64,000 bases of DNA, from NCBI GenBank assembly GCA_029641185.1, contig JAPWGK010000005.1:620001-684000 (forward strand), read 5' to 3'. The translations under genes and the position numbers were made by a program. This DNA comes from Pseudofabraea citricarpa (taxonomy: Eukaryota; Ascomycota; Leotiomycetes; Helotiales; Dermateaceae). Under the pieces are notes generated by a model that saw nothing but the letters and a program-made list of their open reading frames with translations, had not been told where the DNA came from and did no database searches. Each line of letters starts with the position of its first letter. Position 1 is the stretch's first letter. Shown here one piece after another: positions 1-9,567 of the stretch.

Positions 1-114
1 TACTACTTTAAAGGACTTGCTGCGCTTCTCGTGAACTCCCAACTCTTCTTTCATCTTCCACTTCTCTCGTACACGCAATAGACAAAAAACTATCTTGTCT
101 ATACAAACATCTCC

Positions 115-999
115 ATGGCTCCAGAATTGATTAGGCACGGCAAGATTCAGATCCTTGGTCAAACTATCAACAGCGTTGTGTATGCGGTTGCAAGCGATAG
201 TAAAACAGGGTGGGCAAAAGACAGTCCGTCAGTTCTGAAAGGTGGAACAGTTTGGTATGAAAGCAGAGAAGCGCTTGGGCCAGGAAAGGGCACCGAGGAG
301 TCAGACAGGAAGGCGAGAAAGGAAGCCACCATCTACGAGGCCCTTGGTCACCACGACTGCATTCTTGAATACCAAGGTCTCGAAATAGCCACCGTCAATC
401 GAAAAGAGATATCGTCCAAAGCCTGGGCAATACGCCTAGAGCGTGCTCCACATGGTGGCTTACGCGATTATATCTTGAAAAGCGCAGCAAACCTACCCAA
501 AGAGCAGACTAGATTAGAGTTAGCAGTCCAATTTTCCAAAGGTGTTGCACACATCCACGACTGCAGTATCATATGGGGCGACCTTTCGACGCGGAACGCA
601 CTGTTGTTCGATAAATTGCGTCTTAAGCTCTGTGACTTTGCCGACTCAGACCTAACGGCCAACTATCCTAGCGACTGGTATGGATGCGAGGATAGATACT
701 GTCCGCCTGGTTCTGATAGGCCCCAATTTCACGATGTTGGCACTATACATCGCGAGATATTTGCTCTTGGCACTGCTATCTACGAGATTGTCGGATGGAA
801 AGTACCATATGGTCCCCCGACTGAAGTGTCAGAAGACGAGGTCCTTATGGCCCTTGTTAACGGCATATGGCCCCAAATAACTAGCGACAACCCTGCTAAG
901 ACTGTTATCCGCCGATGCTGGGAATACAAATATGAATCATCGCATCAGATTGTTGATGACTTGGAGAGCATTTCACTCGTGAGTTCTACAAAGGAATAA
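115..999 (+). CDS. Divergent protein-kinase-like protein (possible pseudokinase)
   Basis: Single-exon ORF of 294 residues starting at an ATG in a CTCC-ATGG context. The kinase fold is recognisable: a VLK tripeptide (K42) fits the ATP-anchoring lysine, a Glu in the helix-C position (about E70-E75) follows, and the catalytic loop reads GDLSTRN (D156, N161). The HRD His-Arg is replaced by Trp-Gly and the metal-binding DFG reads DFA (D174). The C-lobe ends with an FALGTAIYEI helix-F-like segment. I see no clear glycine-rich loop, signal peptide or membrane segment. It belongs to the loosely conserved, lineage-expanded kinase-like proteins of filamentous fungi; substrate unknown. The key Lys, Asp, Asn and Asp are kept, so activity is not excluded, but the altered HRD and DFG suggest reduced or regulatory function. 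Confidence 0.75.
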   Translation: MAPELIRHGKIQILGQTINSVVYAVASDSKTGWAKDSPSVLKGGTVWYESREALGPGKGTEESDRKARKEATIYEALGHHDCILEYQGLEIATVNRKEISSKAWAIRLERAPHGGLRDYILKSAANLPKEQTRLELAVQFSKGVAHIHDCSIIWGDLSTRNALLFDKLRLKLCDFADSDLTANYPSDWYGCEDRYCPPGSDRPQFHDVGTIHREIFALGTAIYEIVGWKVPYGPPTEVSEDEVLMALVNGIWPQITSDNPAKTVIRRCWEYKYESSHQIVDDLESISLVSSTKE

Positions 1000-1653
1000 C
1001 ATACATAGATATATCAACTAGTGACAAGAAGGGGAGAGCGGTGCGGGAAGCTATAAAGACCTCAATAGAGAGAGATAAGAATAATCTCAATGTCTCAAAA
1101 CAAGTGTATTTATAATTTCGACTGCTGTAACTCAAGGACTATTAATGCTCTACGGTAGTTATGCTGTAACTAAACGCCTTCCAAAACTACAAATAACTAT
1201 CCCTGAAGCTGATACAGCAGAACGAGCGCACTATATCAGATAAAGTGTACCGCGCAAGAAACAAATCGCAAAAGTTGAACTAGCAAATCCTACTTCCTCT
1301 AGCTAACAACGACTGAATGCTTGGTTGGTTATATTAGAATGCAGGTTGTATGGTGGGTCAGCGCTGTGCCCTCTCAAAATCACAAGTAGGACAACCGTTG
1401 ATACTGGTAGAACCAAACATCTGCATCTGACTAGGTTTAAGGTTCTCACATTCTGTTGTGCCAGCCTTCTCGTCTTCACATCTCTCATCGTAGGAATATT
1501 CTATTATAACCTTAGTTTAAGTCTTGCCCGGAAGGCAGTCCCTATATCTGAAGGTGATCTTGCTTTGGCTTAAGCTCTTCATATCCTCGTTTTGACTCAG
1601 CCTATTGCTAGATCACCAGATGCGGGTGACAACAGGCCATTGAACTAGGAGTG
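1000..1653. other. Intergenic, no gene seen
   Basis: Convergent 3' flanks of the kinase-like genes at 115 and 1654. Short open frames exist on both strands (for example around 1325-1573), but they have no recognisable domain, no consistent splice context and no homology I can recall. Nothing further is supported. Confidence 0.5.
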
Positions 1654-2895
1654 TTAACATCCGTATATCGTCATCAGAGCTTTGAATGAAGTGTCTTCCA
1701 GCAGCTGCGAGGCAGTGACGCGATGCTCCGGATTGTAACGAAATACTTTTGCAAAAATAGCTAGAGCGAGACTTTGTTCAGTTATGCTAATCTCGGGCCG
1801 AGTCTGGGCTAATTTGGCACCCAGAGTCCTTCCATCGTTATCTGGTCTGCAATGATCGTAAAATAAGTCTATATTTGGGATATCGGGAATGGTGCAACGT
1901 CCCTTCCAATGCGCAGGCAGTGGGCCGAGAGTTGAGCACCAACCGACCATAAGCCCCCTGCCCCCGCCTGGGAAGAAAGGCGTGATACCCATATAAAGCT
2001 GTGTGAAAATACACATATAACTCCACATATCGCTCGCTAGGCTCGGGTCTACGCCATGGTACCTCTCAGGAGCGCAGCAAGCAGCTGGACGCTGTTCTTT
2101 GTCGTCTACCGAAGTGCCAGCTTTGATAGCGAGGCCAAAATCACCGAGATAGACTTTGCTAGTGAGTAAGCTTGGAGGGACCTCCATTGGCTTCACGAGC
2201 TCCCCCCGTTTCCACGCCTTGAAGGTGGCCTTTCGAGGTCGTTCAAAGTACGAGTATTTCGTAGCCGTGTCACAGTGAGAGAGGGATTGCATTTCCCACA
2301 TGACTGCTGATGGGTTCAGATCTATATACGTATTAGCACACATTATCACACGCTCGATGGATTAACCCAACTCACCTCGATGTACAATCTTCGCTTCGTG
2401 TAGGGCTTTCAAAGCTTGCAACAAATGTTTTGCAGCAGACATGCGAGCGACGATCGGCCTCGTTCTCTGACACACCTGAAGATTCGGACCACATAAGGGG
2501 AAAACAAAAACTTGGTGGTAAGTCTGCATAGGAGTAAGAAGGCGGAAAGTCCTCTGGTATGTGATAAGGCCGGAATCCTTCTTCACAGTCCGTATGATTT
2601 CATTTTGGATCTGATACTCATGCTCCGAGTCCTCGCCAGGACGCGTAATCTTGAGAGCAACGTCCTTCTTCTCCAGAAGATCGTGGGCCATCCAAACAGT
2701 AGAAAAACCACCATAGCCAAGCTTGTGCTGAATGACGTATCTCTGATCCAAAGTCTCACCGATGAAGATAGGATAGTATAAGCCCTGGTCGTAGAAATCG
2801 ACTGGTTCGATTGCGACCCAGAACTCCTCGACATCTTCGTCATCCGAGTCGACGAAATCACCGAAATCGGCGATATTGCTCTCCTGGGAAGACAT
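1654..2895 (-). CDS. SRPK-like protein kinase, two exons, altered catalytic loop
   Basis: Exon 1 is 2895-2376 and exon 2 is 2321-1654, with a 54-nt intron (GTGAGT donor, TATATAG acceptor) splitting the Asp codon of HRD; 395 residues. The protein starts with an acidic tail, then RYVIQHKLGYGGFSTVWMA (glycine loop), VALKI (K82), HRDLNPSAVM (D174), GDFGLAI, an APE-like CAPERYHG and DMWSYMCIFTQLYMG in the C-lobe. The YGGFSTVW loop, the LLQALKALHEAKIVHRD stretch and the large insert before GDFG are typical of SRPK/CMGC-like kinases that phosphorylate SR-type RNA-binding proteins. The catalytic-loop Asn expected at D+5 is Ala in this reading (HRDLNPSA), a missing magnesium ligand. It may be an inactive or neofunctionalised paralogue from the SRPK expansions seen in many filamentous fungi. 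Confidence 0.82.
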
Positions 2896-3633
2896 GATGA
2901 TGTCGCAGATATTGTAATTTTTTGTTCCGGGAAAGAGGAGCGGTAAGCAGCAAGCAGTACAATAGATGGGTTTTGAATGAAAGAGCGGAAGACGTGGATT
3001 AATAAGCAGAGAAGTTGTTGGTGTTGTTGGTTTGGTTTAATTCGGTTCGCAGGCTGGCCGCGCTTTGGAACCAGACCAGAGGTTGGGAGACTACTGGAGG
3101 CGCATATTTGTATGCCAGCTACACGACATGTTTTTACATCTAGATGTTATAGATGTAAGCGCGCGCGTATTATGAAATCTTACCCCGTACGTACTATCAA
3201 CTGCGACTAATCGGCCAGTCACGACTAATCTCTACTCTAGTTAGCTTTTTTCTCAACAATACAACCAACTAGGCCTAGAATCATACAGTGTCATTGGAGG
3301 CTTCAAGCCTGTGAATATGGCCGAACACACAATGGACAGCTACCAAGACTGAAAATTGTTACAGGAGGTCATGCTGGGAAGAACTAGAGCGTAGAGCGAT
3401 ATTTCTGTCAGATGTGTACGTCTATAAATGAAGGCGGATGTCTCTTGTCGATATGACTCTCACCAGCAAGAATCCTCCAAAACACCTCTTTCATCACTCT
3501 CCAAGTCATTCAACTTACTCAATCATCTACTCAGCTGCGATTCCACTTGTCACTCGTGACTAGCCTCACCCAGCACCTTTCAGCCAAACATTGATACTTC
3601 TATATCCATCCTATCCGAATCGTCTTGCCCCCC
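2896..3633. other. Intergenic, divergent promoter region
   Basis: Lies between the SRPK-like gene (minus) and the uncertain plus-strand gene at 3634. It holds the upstream regions of both and a short alternating tract GCGCGCG near 3160. No gene is recognised. Confidence 0.45.
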
Positions 3634-4312
3634 ATGTTTGGGAAGGCAAAGTACGAGGGATTTATATCAAATGGCATAGAACAGGGCAAGACGGGCTTTC
3701 TACTAATGTTGCGGGTCTAGAAATTCCGGTAAGGATGGCAAAAGCTATGAGCGAGCACCTTGCTCATGCTACCGCTGCGCGTCTTAGGAGACCCATTATC
3801 AGGATTGTGTATGCTTGCTCCTGTACCTCCTCGGATTTCTTGTAACTTCACTAATTGGCGGTTTGATTTTCAGGGGAGGACCTCACACCTTTACCCATAA
3901 CCGAGGCGACAATACAACAAAGAAAGATGACCCGCATATCACCGCTAGCAGTGGCGCATACACCGTCCACATCTACCTTGACAATTATCTCTCTTCCTCT
4001 GATGAGTACAACTGGGAAAACGTTAGAGTGAAAAGCGAGTATGTCGTGGCAAGGGGAATCTTCAGAGCAGATATGAGCTATGGTTCCATGAGGGGGCAGC
4101 GAGATGGCTCTACTTCTAGTTATATGTCTACGACGGATTCTGGAAGCTATCACAGTACAGCTCCAGCCACGACGGCAACATACGGCGCAACGGGAAGCGC
4201 CACCAGAACTGCAGGAGCTACTAATGGGGTTGAACAATGGCAGCTTCATAAGACGCACAATCAGTATTACAGGACTAATCCAAACAAGCCCACAGGCTAT
4301 GAGTGGAGGTAG
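3634..4312 (+). CDS. Hypothetical Ser/Thr/Tyr-rich protein, exon structure uncertain
   Basis: A frame open to the stop at 4310-4312 encodes a polar protein with a Ser/Thr/Gly/Tyr-rich C-terminal half (MSTTDSGSYHST, TATYGATGSAT). No ATG opens this frame upstream, so a 5' exon is needed. A good acceptor (TGATTTTCAG) ends at 3873. One phase-compatible model starts at ATG 3634 (after CCCCCC), donates at 3650/3651 (AAA-GTACGA) and removes a 223-nt intron, giving about 151 residues beginning MFGKAKGGPH. An unspliced reading would put a hydrophobic stretch (YLLGFLVTSLIGGLIF) at the N terminus, but without an ATG. I recognise no family. A (GTA)n run begins at the stop codon. A transcript would settle the start. 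Confidence 0.35.
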
Positions 4313-4929
4313 TAGTAGTAGTAGTGTCCGTCTCCGGTTTCCTCTATCGTCTAGCTATCTCTTTCTTTTGCTCTGTTCGTTATGTCGTACAATTTTCTGT
4401 TGTTTATGTCTTTTTGTCTCTTCTTTCTTGCTTTTACTATCTGTTGGATTATTGAAAGTTGACGCGATTGCAGAATAAAGTAGGTCTAAAGGGTGCTACA
4501 TATACAGGTAAAAGCGGGTCTACTATGGTAGCTTGAAACCAATGAAACTTGGTAAAACTGCTAGTAAAGCCCGACTCCTGAAGTTTGATACTATCTATAT
4601 AGAGAACATGATCATCTTTGGGTGGTTTTTTCTTCAATTTTCCTAGATAGTATTCTGAGTCTACACTTCGTGAAGGCCCTATATAATCACACACCCGCAT
4701 CCGCGCTTTTAGATATAATCTAAACCTGATTAGGTATAAATATATAAATTCTTCAAGTCTATTTCTTTTATTTATCCGTGGTAAATTAATATTGGGCTAA
4801 ACATACGAATATAGAGTTGTCATTATTTATATTTATATTATACAGAGAGGTATTGACAACCGTGGTGGAGCATAGCACACTATAGGTCTACGACTATTAT
4901 CATCAGACAAAATATCAAAGAATGCCGCC
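4313..4929. other. Intergenic, AT-rich
   Basis: 3' flank of both neighbours. The part from about 4700 to 4860 is strongly AT-rich (TATAAATATATAAATT and similar). No gene is recognised; a decayed repeat is possible, but no terminal repeats or transposase fragments were seen. Confidence 0.4.
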
Positions 4930-5871
4930 TCATCGCCAGATATCCATTTCTACCTCGTATCCTTTAGCCTTGCAGGCAGCACAGTAGTCATTAGAACTCA
5001 TCCATCTTTTTTCCACAATTGCCCCTTTTAGCCACTCTGCACAACGGGATTCTAGGCGTTGGTATTGTTCATCTGTCGTTTCTGATGCAGTGTCCTGACT
5101 CGCAACACCAATAATCGCCTCTACATGTTCCTTAACTCTGGAAAACTTGGTTGATGCAGCTTGCCCGGTCCAGCCAGCTTGGATCACATCTGTCAGGATC
5201 ATAGCATCAGCTCCAACAGTACCACGGCCCTCAAGTAGTTGAGACTCGATTTGCCGAACTTCCTTCGCAGAGGACACGTTGGCGAACGGGTCAACTCCAG
5301 TGAGGATATAGTGAAGACATGTAGCTAAACCAGAATGGTCTCTTTTCACGTCCGCTGCGTAATCATAGTGGTGTTTGTCCGTAGCAGAGCCAAAGTCGAA
5401 CAGTTTGAGATGATTAGATGAGTCGACAGCAAGGTTGCGGACGGCCACATCGCCTTGGGTGAAACCAAGCTCCTCCAACCAATTTATACCATTGAGAAGC
5501 TCTCTGGCCCAGCGATAACGTACCATCTTATCGGCATTAGCCCACGCCTGCTCCAAAGGCTGCAAGCGTTCTAGAAACAAACAGTCTGCTGAGTCCACCT
5601 TCAACCTTCGAGCAATATTAGGGTGTCGTCGAAGTGCTGCCGCATCGTACACTGCCAATTCTCTCTCCATTGCAACGAAGCTTCGAATTCCATGATTTAT
5701 ATAGAATATTGCGTCGTCATCTAGATCATCTGGAATAATGTATTGAAAAGGCAGCTTGATCACGATATCGCTGTCTAGGGCGTAGACAAGACCCTGAGAG
5801 GGAGCGTGCCCAATACTGAGACAATGATCTAGTTCGTCGAGGAACGGAGTAATGAAGTTCAAATTGGCCAT
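4930..5871 (-). CDS. Fungal protein-kinase-like protein
   Basis: Single exon, 313 residues, ATG at 5871-5869. Kinase landmarks in order: VIKL (K39) as the ATP lysine, an MERELAVYDA helix-C-like segment (E69/E71), catalytic loop TQGDVAVRN (D141, N146), and LKLFDFGSA (D159) as the metal-binding DFG. The catalytic-loop HRD is QGD, as in the non-canonical small-molecule or fungal-expanded kinase-like groups. There is no obvious glycine loop. The C-terminal third (DEQYQRLESRCAEW, YCAACKAKGYEV) lies beyond the kinase fold and holds two close cysteines. No signal peptide or membrane segment. Lys, Asp, Asn and DFG are all present, so it is plausibly active. Substrate and pathway are unknown. Confidence 0.72.
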   Translation of the reverse strand: MANLNFITPFLDELDHCLSIGHAPSQGLVYALDSDIVIKLPFQYIIPDDLDDDAIFYINHGIRSFVAMERELAVYDAAALRRHPNIARRLKVDSADCLFLERLQPLEQAWANADKMVRYRWARELLNGINWLEELGFTQGDVAVRNLAVDSSNHLKLFDFGSATDKHHYDYAADVKRDHSGLATCLHYILTGVDPFANVSSAKEVRQIESQLLEGRGTVGADAMILTDVIQAGWTGQAASTKFSRVKEHVEAIIGVASQDTASETTDEQYQRLESRCAEWLKGAIVEKRWMSSNDYCAACKAKGYEVEMDIWR

Positions 5872-6502
5872 ATCCGAAGTGTCGAAGTATCAAAGAGTCG
5901 AAGAATCAGAGTGTTCTAGTCATTAGAAATAATACGTAGCTGGAGCAGCCTTAATACACATCTTTCCTGTTATAGAAGTCGATCAGTTACGCCGTTGAAT
6001 ATTTCTCATTTCCAGTAGCAACACTAGAATAAGGGGAGAGCAGCCCTGGCTGTCTGCTTACCTTGTCTTTGCTTTGAAAACTAAAAATAAGCGCCTATGT
6101 GTTGCCACTGACGATCTAGCGACGATGAATTCTGCAAGTTCGTTGGCATTAGAACGAGCCATTTGTGACCTGATAGTAGTAGTTTTGCTTACTAATACTA
6201 CGGCTAATAACGAAGACCGTTTCTTTCGAGAGTGGAATTTTGCTAGATTGAGTTTGAATATAATCGCTCTTATATACTAAGACTGATGAAGCAGAAGATG
6301 CGGGCACCAATAGTGCGCTGCGCATGCTAGTGCGTGCTAAGGACAATTTTTTGAGTGGTTCGCATATCAGCGGACAAAGTTGTCGAAGATAATGAGCGTT
6401 TCCACTCTGTCACTTCCTACCCCGTCTTGACTTGGCTCATGCGAAAGTGAGCTTTCATCGTAGCCGCATCAATTTCCTTCCTTACAAAACTAAACCATTT
6501 CA

Positions 6503-6739
6503 TCAGCTTTGGTCTGTCAAGTCAACCAGTCCACTATAATTGTATGCAAAGGGGTTATAGTGATTTGTCAAGTCAAATACTTCACCATAACTGTATGCAT
6601 GGCCCTCATAGTGGGACAACAATTCCCCATCAAAATTCTCGGGATTGGCTGTGGTTGTGAAGATGCCATTTTCATATACGGACTTTATTAGCTGGATCTC
6701 ATGTAACATGCACCTCAACCGACTCAAAAGATTTGGCAT
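6503..6739 (-). CDS. Small hypothetical ORF with two-unit protein repeat (doubtful)
   Basis: An ATG-initiated frame of 78 codons. Its C-terminal half holds two similar 17-residue units, HYEGHAYSYGEVFDLTN and HYNPFAYNYSGLVDLTD. That the repeat is in frame and keeps aromatic and DLT positions hints at past or present coding use. No signal peptide, neighbour or family supports it. It could be the last exon or relic of a larger gene on the minus strand. I would not annotate it without transcript evidence. Confidence 0.2.
   Translation of the reverse strand: MPNLLSRLRCMLHEIQLIKSVYENGIFTTTANPENFDGELLSHYEGHAYSYGEVFDLTNHYNPFAYNYSGLVDLTDQS
6514..6615. repeat. Two-copy 51-bp direct repeat, about 73 percent identical
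   Basis: Units 6514-6564 and 6565-6615 share GTCAAGTCAA near the start, CTGTATGCA or TTGTATGCA in the middle and ATAGTG at the end. I count 14 mismatches in 51 positions and no gaps. The unit is a multiple of three. Confidence 0.7.
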
Positions 6740-7496
6740 CTGACTTGATTCATCTGGGCTCTTGTCCTGGATCCAACTACCTGTTGAAATGGGGCCTAGA
6801 ATCAGAGAGTTCCATTAGTTTGTTAAGACTGTAGCTTGTTGTAGATTCAACGTTGGAGGTCAGGCCATGTTAGCTGCACTAGCCGAATTAACTTGCTGGA
6901 GAGGACTGATATACTTGTCTGGGGTTATTGCCCTTGCGAGTGCACCGGACGTGGTATTATGATAGGGAAATTGGTCCTCCATTGGTTATTATTGATTCAT
7001 ATTGTCGCCCATATGTATTGTTCTCTCTGTAGAGGACGGGGTTTGTGCCTCGATAGCTTACAAGTCTGGCAGAAACGAGGCTAAACTTGGAGAATATATC
7101 TGTAAACCGAATAGTTATCGCTTTGAATCAGCACAGTTTGACCAGGCTCAGATGAAAGCATATACTAACTCTAGTCTACTCCCGCGACTCAAAAAGGACG
7201 CAGAATGTAGTACGAGGGTATCTGGGCTTCTGTTGGGTTATTTACCTATAGATAGATTATAGATATATTAGATATTACTTATTCATTAAAGGGTTTGTAC
7301 TTAGCCTTAATTAACTGCTTTAAACTATATAAGCTCCTAGTATTATTAATTATAACGGAGTTCAAAAAATAAGCACGTTTTGTATATAACCCGATTATGA
7401 ACTCGCTTTTATAATATACTCACTTTCTTTAACTGGAAATAGACGTAACGGCAGAGCGAATATAAGCGAACCAGTCTATTATTAAATCTAGAAATT

Positions 7497-8891
7497 TTAT
7501 TCTATATAAGATCGCGGTTTCTTTGTGTCCTCATCTAGCCTACCCCAATTACTCATACATACTCTGCCTCCTTTGATAACAGCCAACAAATGCTTTTGTG
7601 GTTCAGCTAGTACATTAATGTTCTCCAACGGATTCTTGTTCAAGATCAGCATATCTGCAGCAAAGCCTTCCTTGATTTGCCCCAAGAACTTGTCTTGATC
7701 CATCATCTTTGCCGGCGTCACAGTCGCACTTTGTAAAATAGCAAGCGGGGAGAGGACTTGACTTCGAATGGTAAACTCTTCTAGCTGAGATTGGCCCAGG
7801 TGGCCGAGAAGATCTGAGCCGTAGCAGATATTAACTCCAGCATCTGCAGCTATCTTAAGGCCACGAAGCCCTGCAACAAAAACCTCTGTATTCTTTTCCA
7901 TTGACTCACTCGGCATATAACCAGCATGCTTTTTGTCCGCCATGGCTGAGTACGTGACAAGTGTGGGTGTTAGATATGCTCCTTTCTGGACCATCAGTTC
8001 AGCCGTCTCCTTGTCAATCAGGTTCCCGTGCTCGATTCCGAGCACCCCATTGTTCATCGCTTGCCTTATAGACTCTGGCGTGTACGCGTGAGATGTTGCG
8101 TACATCTGGCTATTCTTCGCCACCGTCGTGATAGCAGTAACCTCCTCAGCTGTAAATTGAACATTGTCGATTCTGTCTGTAGGACTACAGACGCCGCCAC
8201 CGCCCATGATTTTGAGAAAATCGGATCCGGTTCTGACACACTCCCGCGCAGCTCGTAAGCACTCTGGCACGCCGTCGCATATAAAAGAAGGGAAGTTAGA
8301 CGAGCCGCCCCCGCAGCATTGAATTGGTGTTCTGTCGTGCGAACCACGAGTGTCACCGTGCCCACCAGTTTGACTGAGAAAATGCCCAGCGATAGAAAGC
8401 CGAGGTCCTTGAATTAGGCCGTCCTCTATAGATTGCTTTAGAGCAAGTGTTGCACCGCCACAATCTCTCACTGATGTAAATCCACGACTGAGCATTTGCT
8501 GACACACAAATGCCTGCCGGTATGCAGAGGTCATCGGATCTAGGTGCTTGGTATCTCGCCACTCTTTCTCTCCCGGGACAGCAATGATGTGGACGTGGCA
8601 GTCAAACAAGCCCGGGCAGAGATATTTGTTTTGAAGATCGACAACTATCGCTTTTCCGGAGGTCAATCGTTGTAGCAACTCACCCTCTTTAAGAGGGCTG
8701 AGTGTGACATCCTCTATCACGCCTGCTGAGATTGTAACTGTTGTAGACTCATGAACGTGGCCGTCCAAAGGGTCGACAAGATTGGCATTGGTGAAAATGT
8801 AACGTTTTGGAGCTGATGCCTTCCATGGTTTGATCATCAGATCTTTATCGAACTCCGGAGAAGCCATGGCGGAATCAAAGATGATAGTCAT
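7497..8891 (-). CDS. Metal-dependent amidohydrolase, binuclear carboxylated-lysine type
   Basis: Intronless, 464 residues, ATG at 8891-8889. The amidohydrolase-superfamily layout is complete: LCPGLFDCHVHI gives the HxH pair (H99, H101), DFLKIMGGGG holds the lysine expected to be carboxylated (K227), SHAYTPES and GIEHGN give H268 and H288, and CYGSDLLG gives the catalytic D360. The C-terminal VTPAKMM...GQIKEGFAADMLILNKNPL is the return to the small beta-sandwich domain. This pattern matches the Xaa-Pro/N-acyl-amino-acid-type amidohydrolases that include fungal ochratoxinase-like enzymes, which cleave amide bonds with two zinc ions. No signal peptide is seen, so it is probably cytosolic. It is transcribed divergently from the MFS carrier at 9568 across 676 bp, suggesting co-regulation and a shared substrate. 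The exact substrate cannot be read from sequence. Confidence 0.9.
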   Translation of the reverse strand: MTIIFDSAMASPEFDKDLMIKPWKASAPKRYIFTNANLVDPLDGHVHESTTVTISAGVIEDVTLSPLKEGELLQRLTSGKAIVVDLQNKYLCPGLFDCHVHIIAVPGEKEWRDTKHLDPMTSAYRQAFVCQQMLSRGFTSVRDCGGATLALKQSIEDGLIQGPRLSIAGHFLSQTGGHGDTRGSHDRTPIQCCGGGSSNFPSFICDGVPECLRAARECVRTGSDFLKIMGGGGVCSPTDRIDNVQFTAEEVTAITTVAKNSQMYATSHAYTPESIRQAMNNGVLGIEHGNLIDKETAELMVQKGAYLTPTLVTYSAMADKKHAGYMPSESMEKNTEVFVAGLRGLKIAADAGVNICYGSDLLGHLGQSQLEEFTIRSQVLSPLAILQSATVTPAKMMDQDKFLGQIKEGFAADMLILNKNPLENINVLAEPQKHLLAVIKGGRVCMSNWGRLDEDTKKPRSYIE

Positions 8892-9567
8892 CGAAGTAGA
8901 ATGGAAGATGTTTCGAGGACTTTAAAAAGAATAGAGAGGGGGGAAAGAAGGGGGAAAGGAAGAATGCTGAAATGCTAAGTAGACAGGACAAGTGGCCCAG
9001 TATCCGTTTTTGGGTGAAATATTACGCAGCAAAGATCGGGATATTGATGATAATTACAGTTAATAATTGGTAACGGGGATGACTGCTGAATTATTCCAGA
9101 CTTACACCCCGTGTCGTCTCAATAGGCTAATATCCATCGGCTCGGGGTTATATTTCGCATCTCTACAATACCACAAGTGGAGAAGGCAATCTCTGAAATC
9201 CATATATCGGCTTCAACCTGTCATAATGTGCTAAACAATCTCAACCGGCGCTAGAACGCGATGAAAATCCGCAATTCTGCTCATAACCGCCGTAGATAAC
9301 GCTGATAACATCAAGTGTGCAGATACCCGACGATAGTTTACAGACATCCGACACAGACATCCGACCCGACCCCTGAAATTTCACGCCACTTTCGATCCGT
9401 TATCCAAAATCAAATAGCGCCGATATGAATATCGAGAATCTTGAAATAAGGACCTTTGTCGGTACCTTGTTTTGATCTTGAAAAAGAGCAGCATAGATCC
9501 TCTGATCGGTGATTATAACAGAGAAACGTTGTAGAACATTGAATTGTTCTTCGCATTATTTCAGATC
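8892..9567. promoter_or_regulatory. Divergent promoter with GATA-type sites
   Basis: The 676-bp interval separates the amidohydrolase (minus) from the MFS carrier (plus). HGATAR sequences (the AreA/NIT2 nitrogen-regulator consensus) occur at 9048-9053, 9294-9299, 9303-9308 and 9331-9336; the middle two are 3 bp apart. About two matches are expected by chance in this length, so only the close pair is suggestive. Confidence 0.35.

Larger units (their letters stand above)
5872..7496. other. Gene-poor, AT-rich interval
   Basis: About 1.6 kb without a gene I can support. It contains the 51-bp two-unit repeat at 6514-6615, listed separately. From 7260 to 7500 the DNA becomes very AT-rich (TATAGATATATTAGATATT and similar), which could be the 3' flank of the amidohydrolase gene or an old mutated repeat. 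Short open frames at 6893-7262 show no recognisable protein. Confidence 0.4.

Noticed and set aside
7260..7500. AT-rich tract as a RIP-mutated transposon
   Set aside because: No terminal repeats, target duplications or transposase/reverse-transcriptase fragments could be seen; AT richness alone is not enough.
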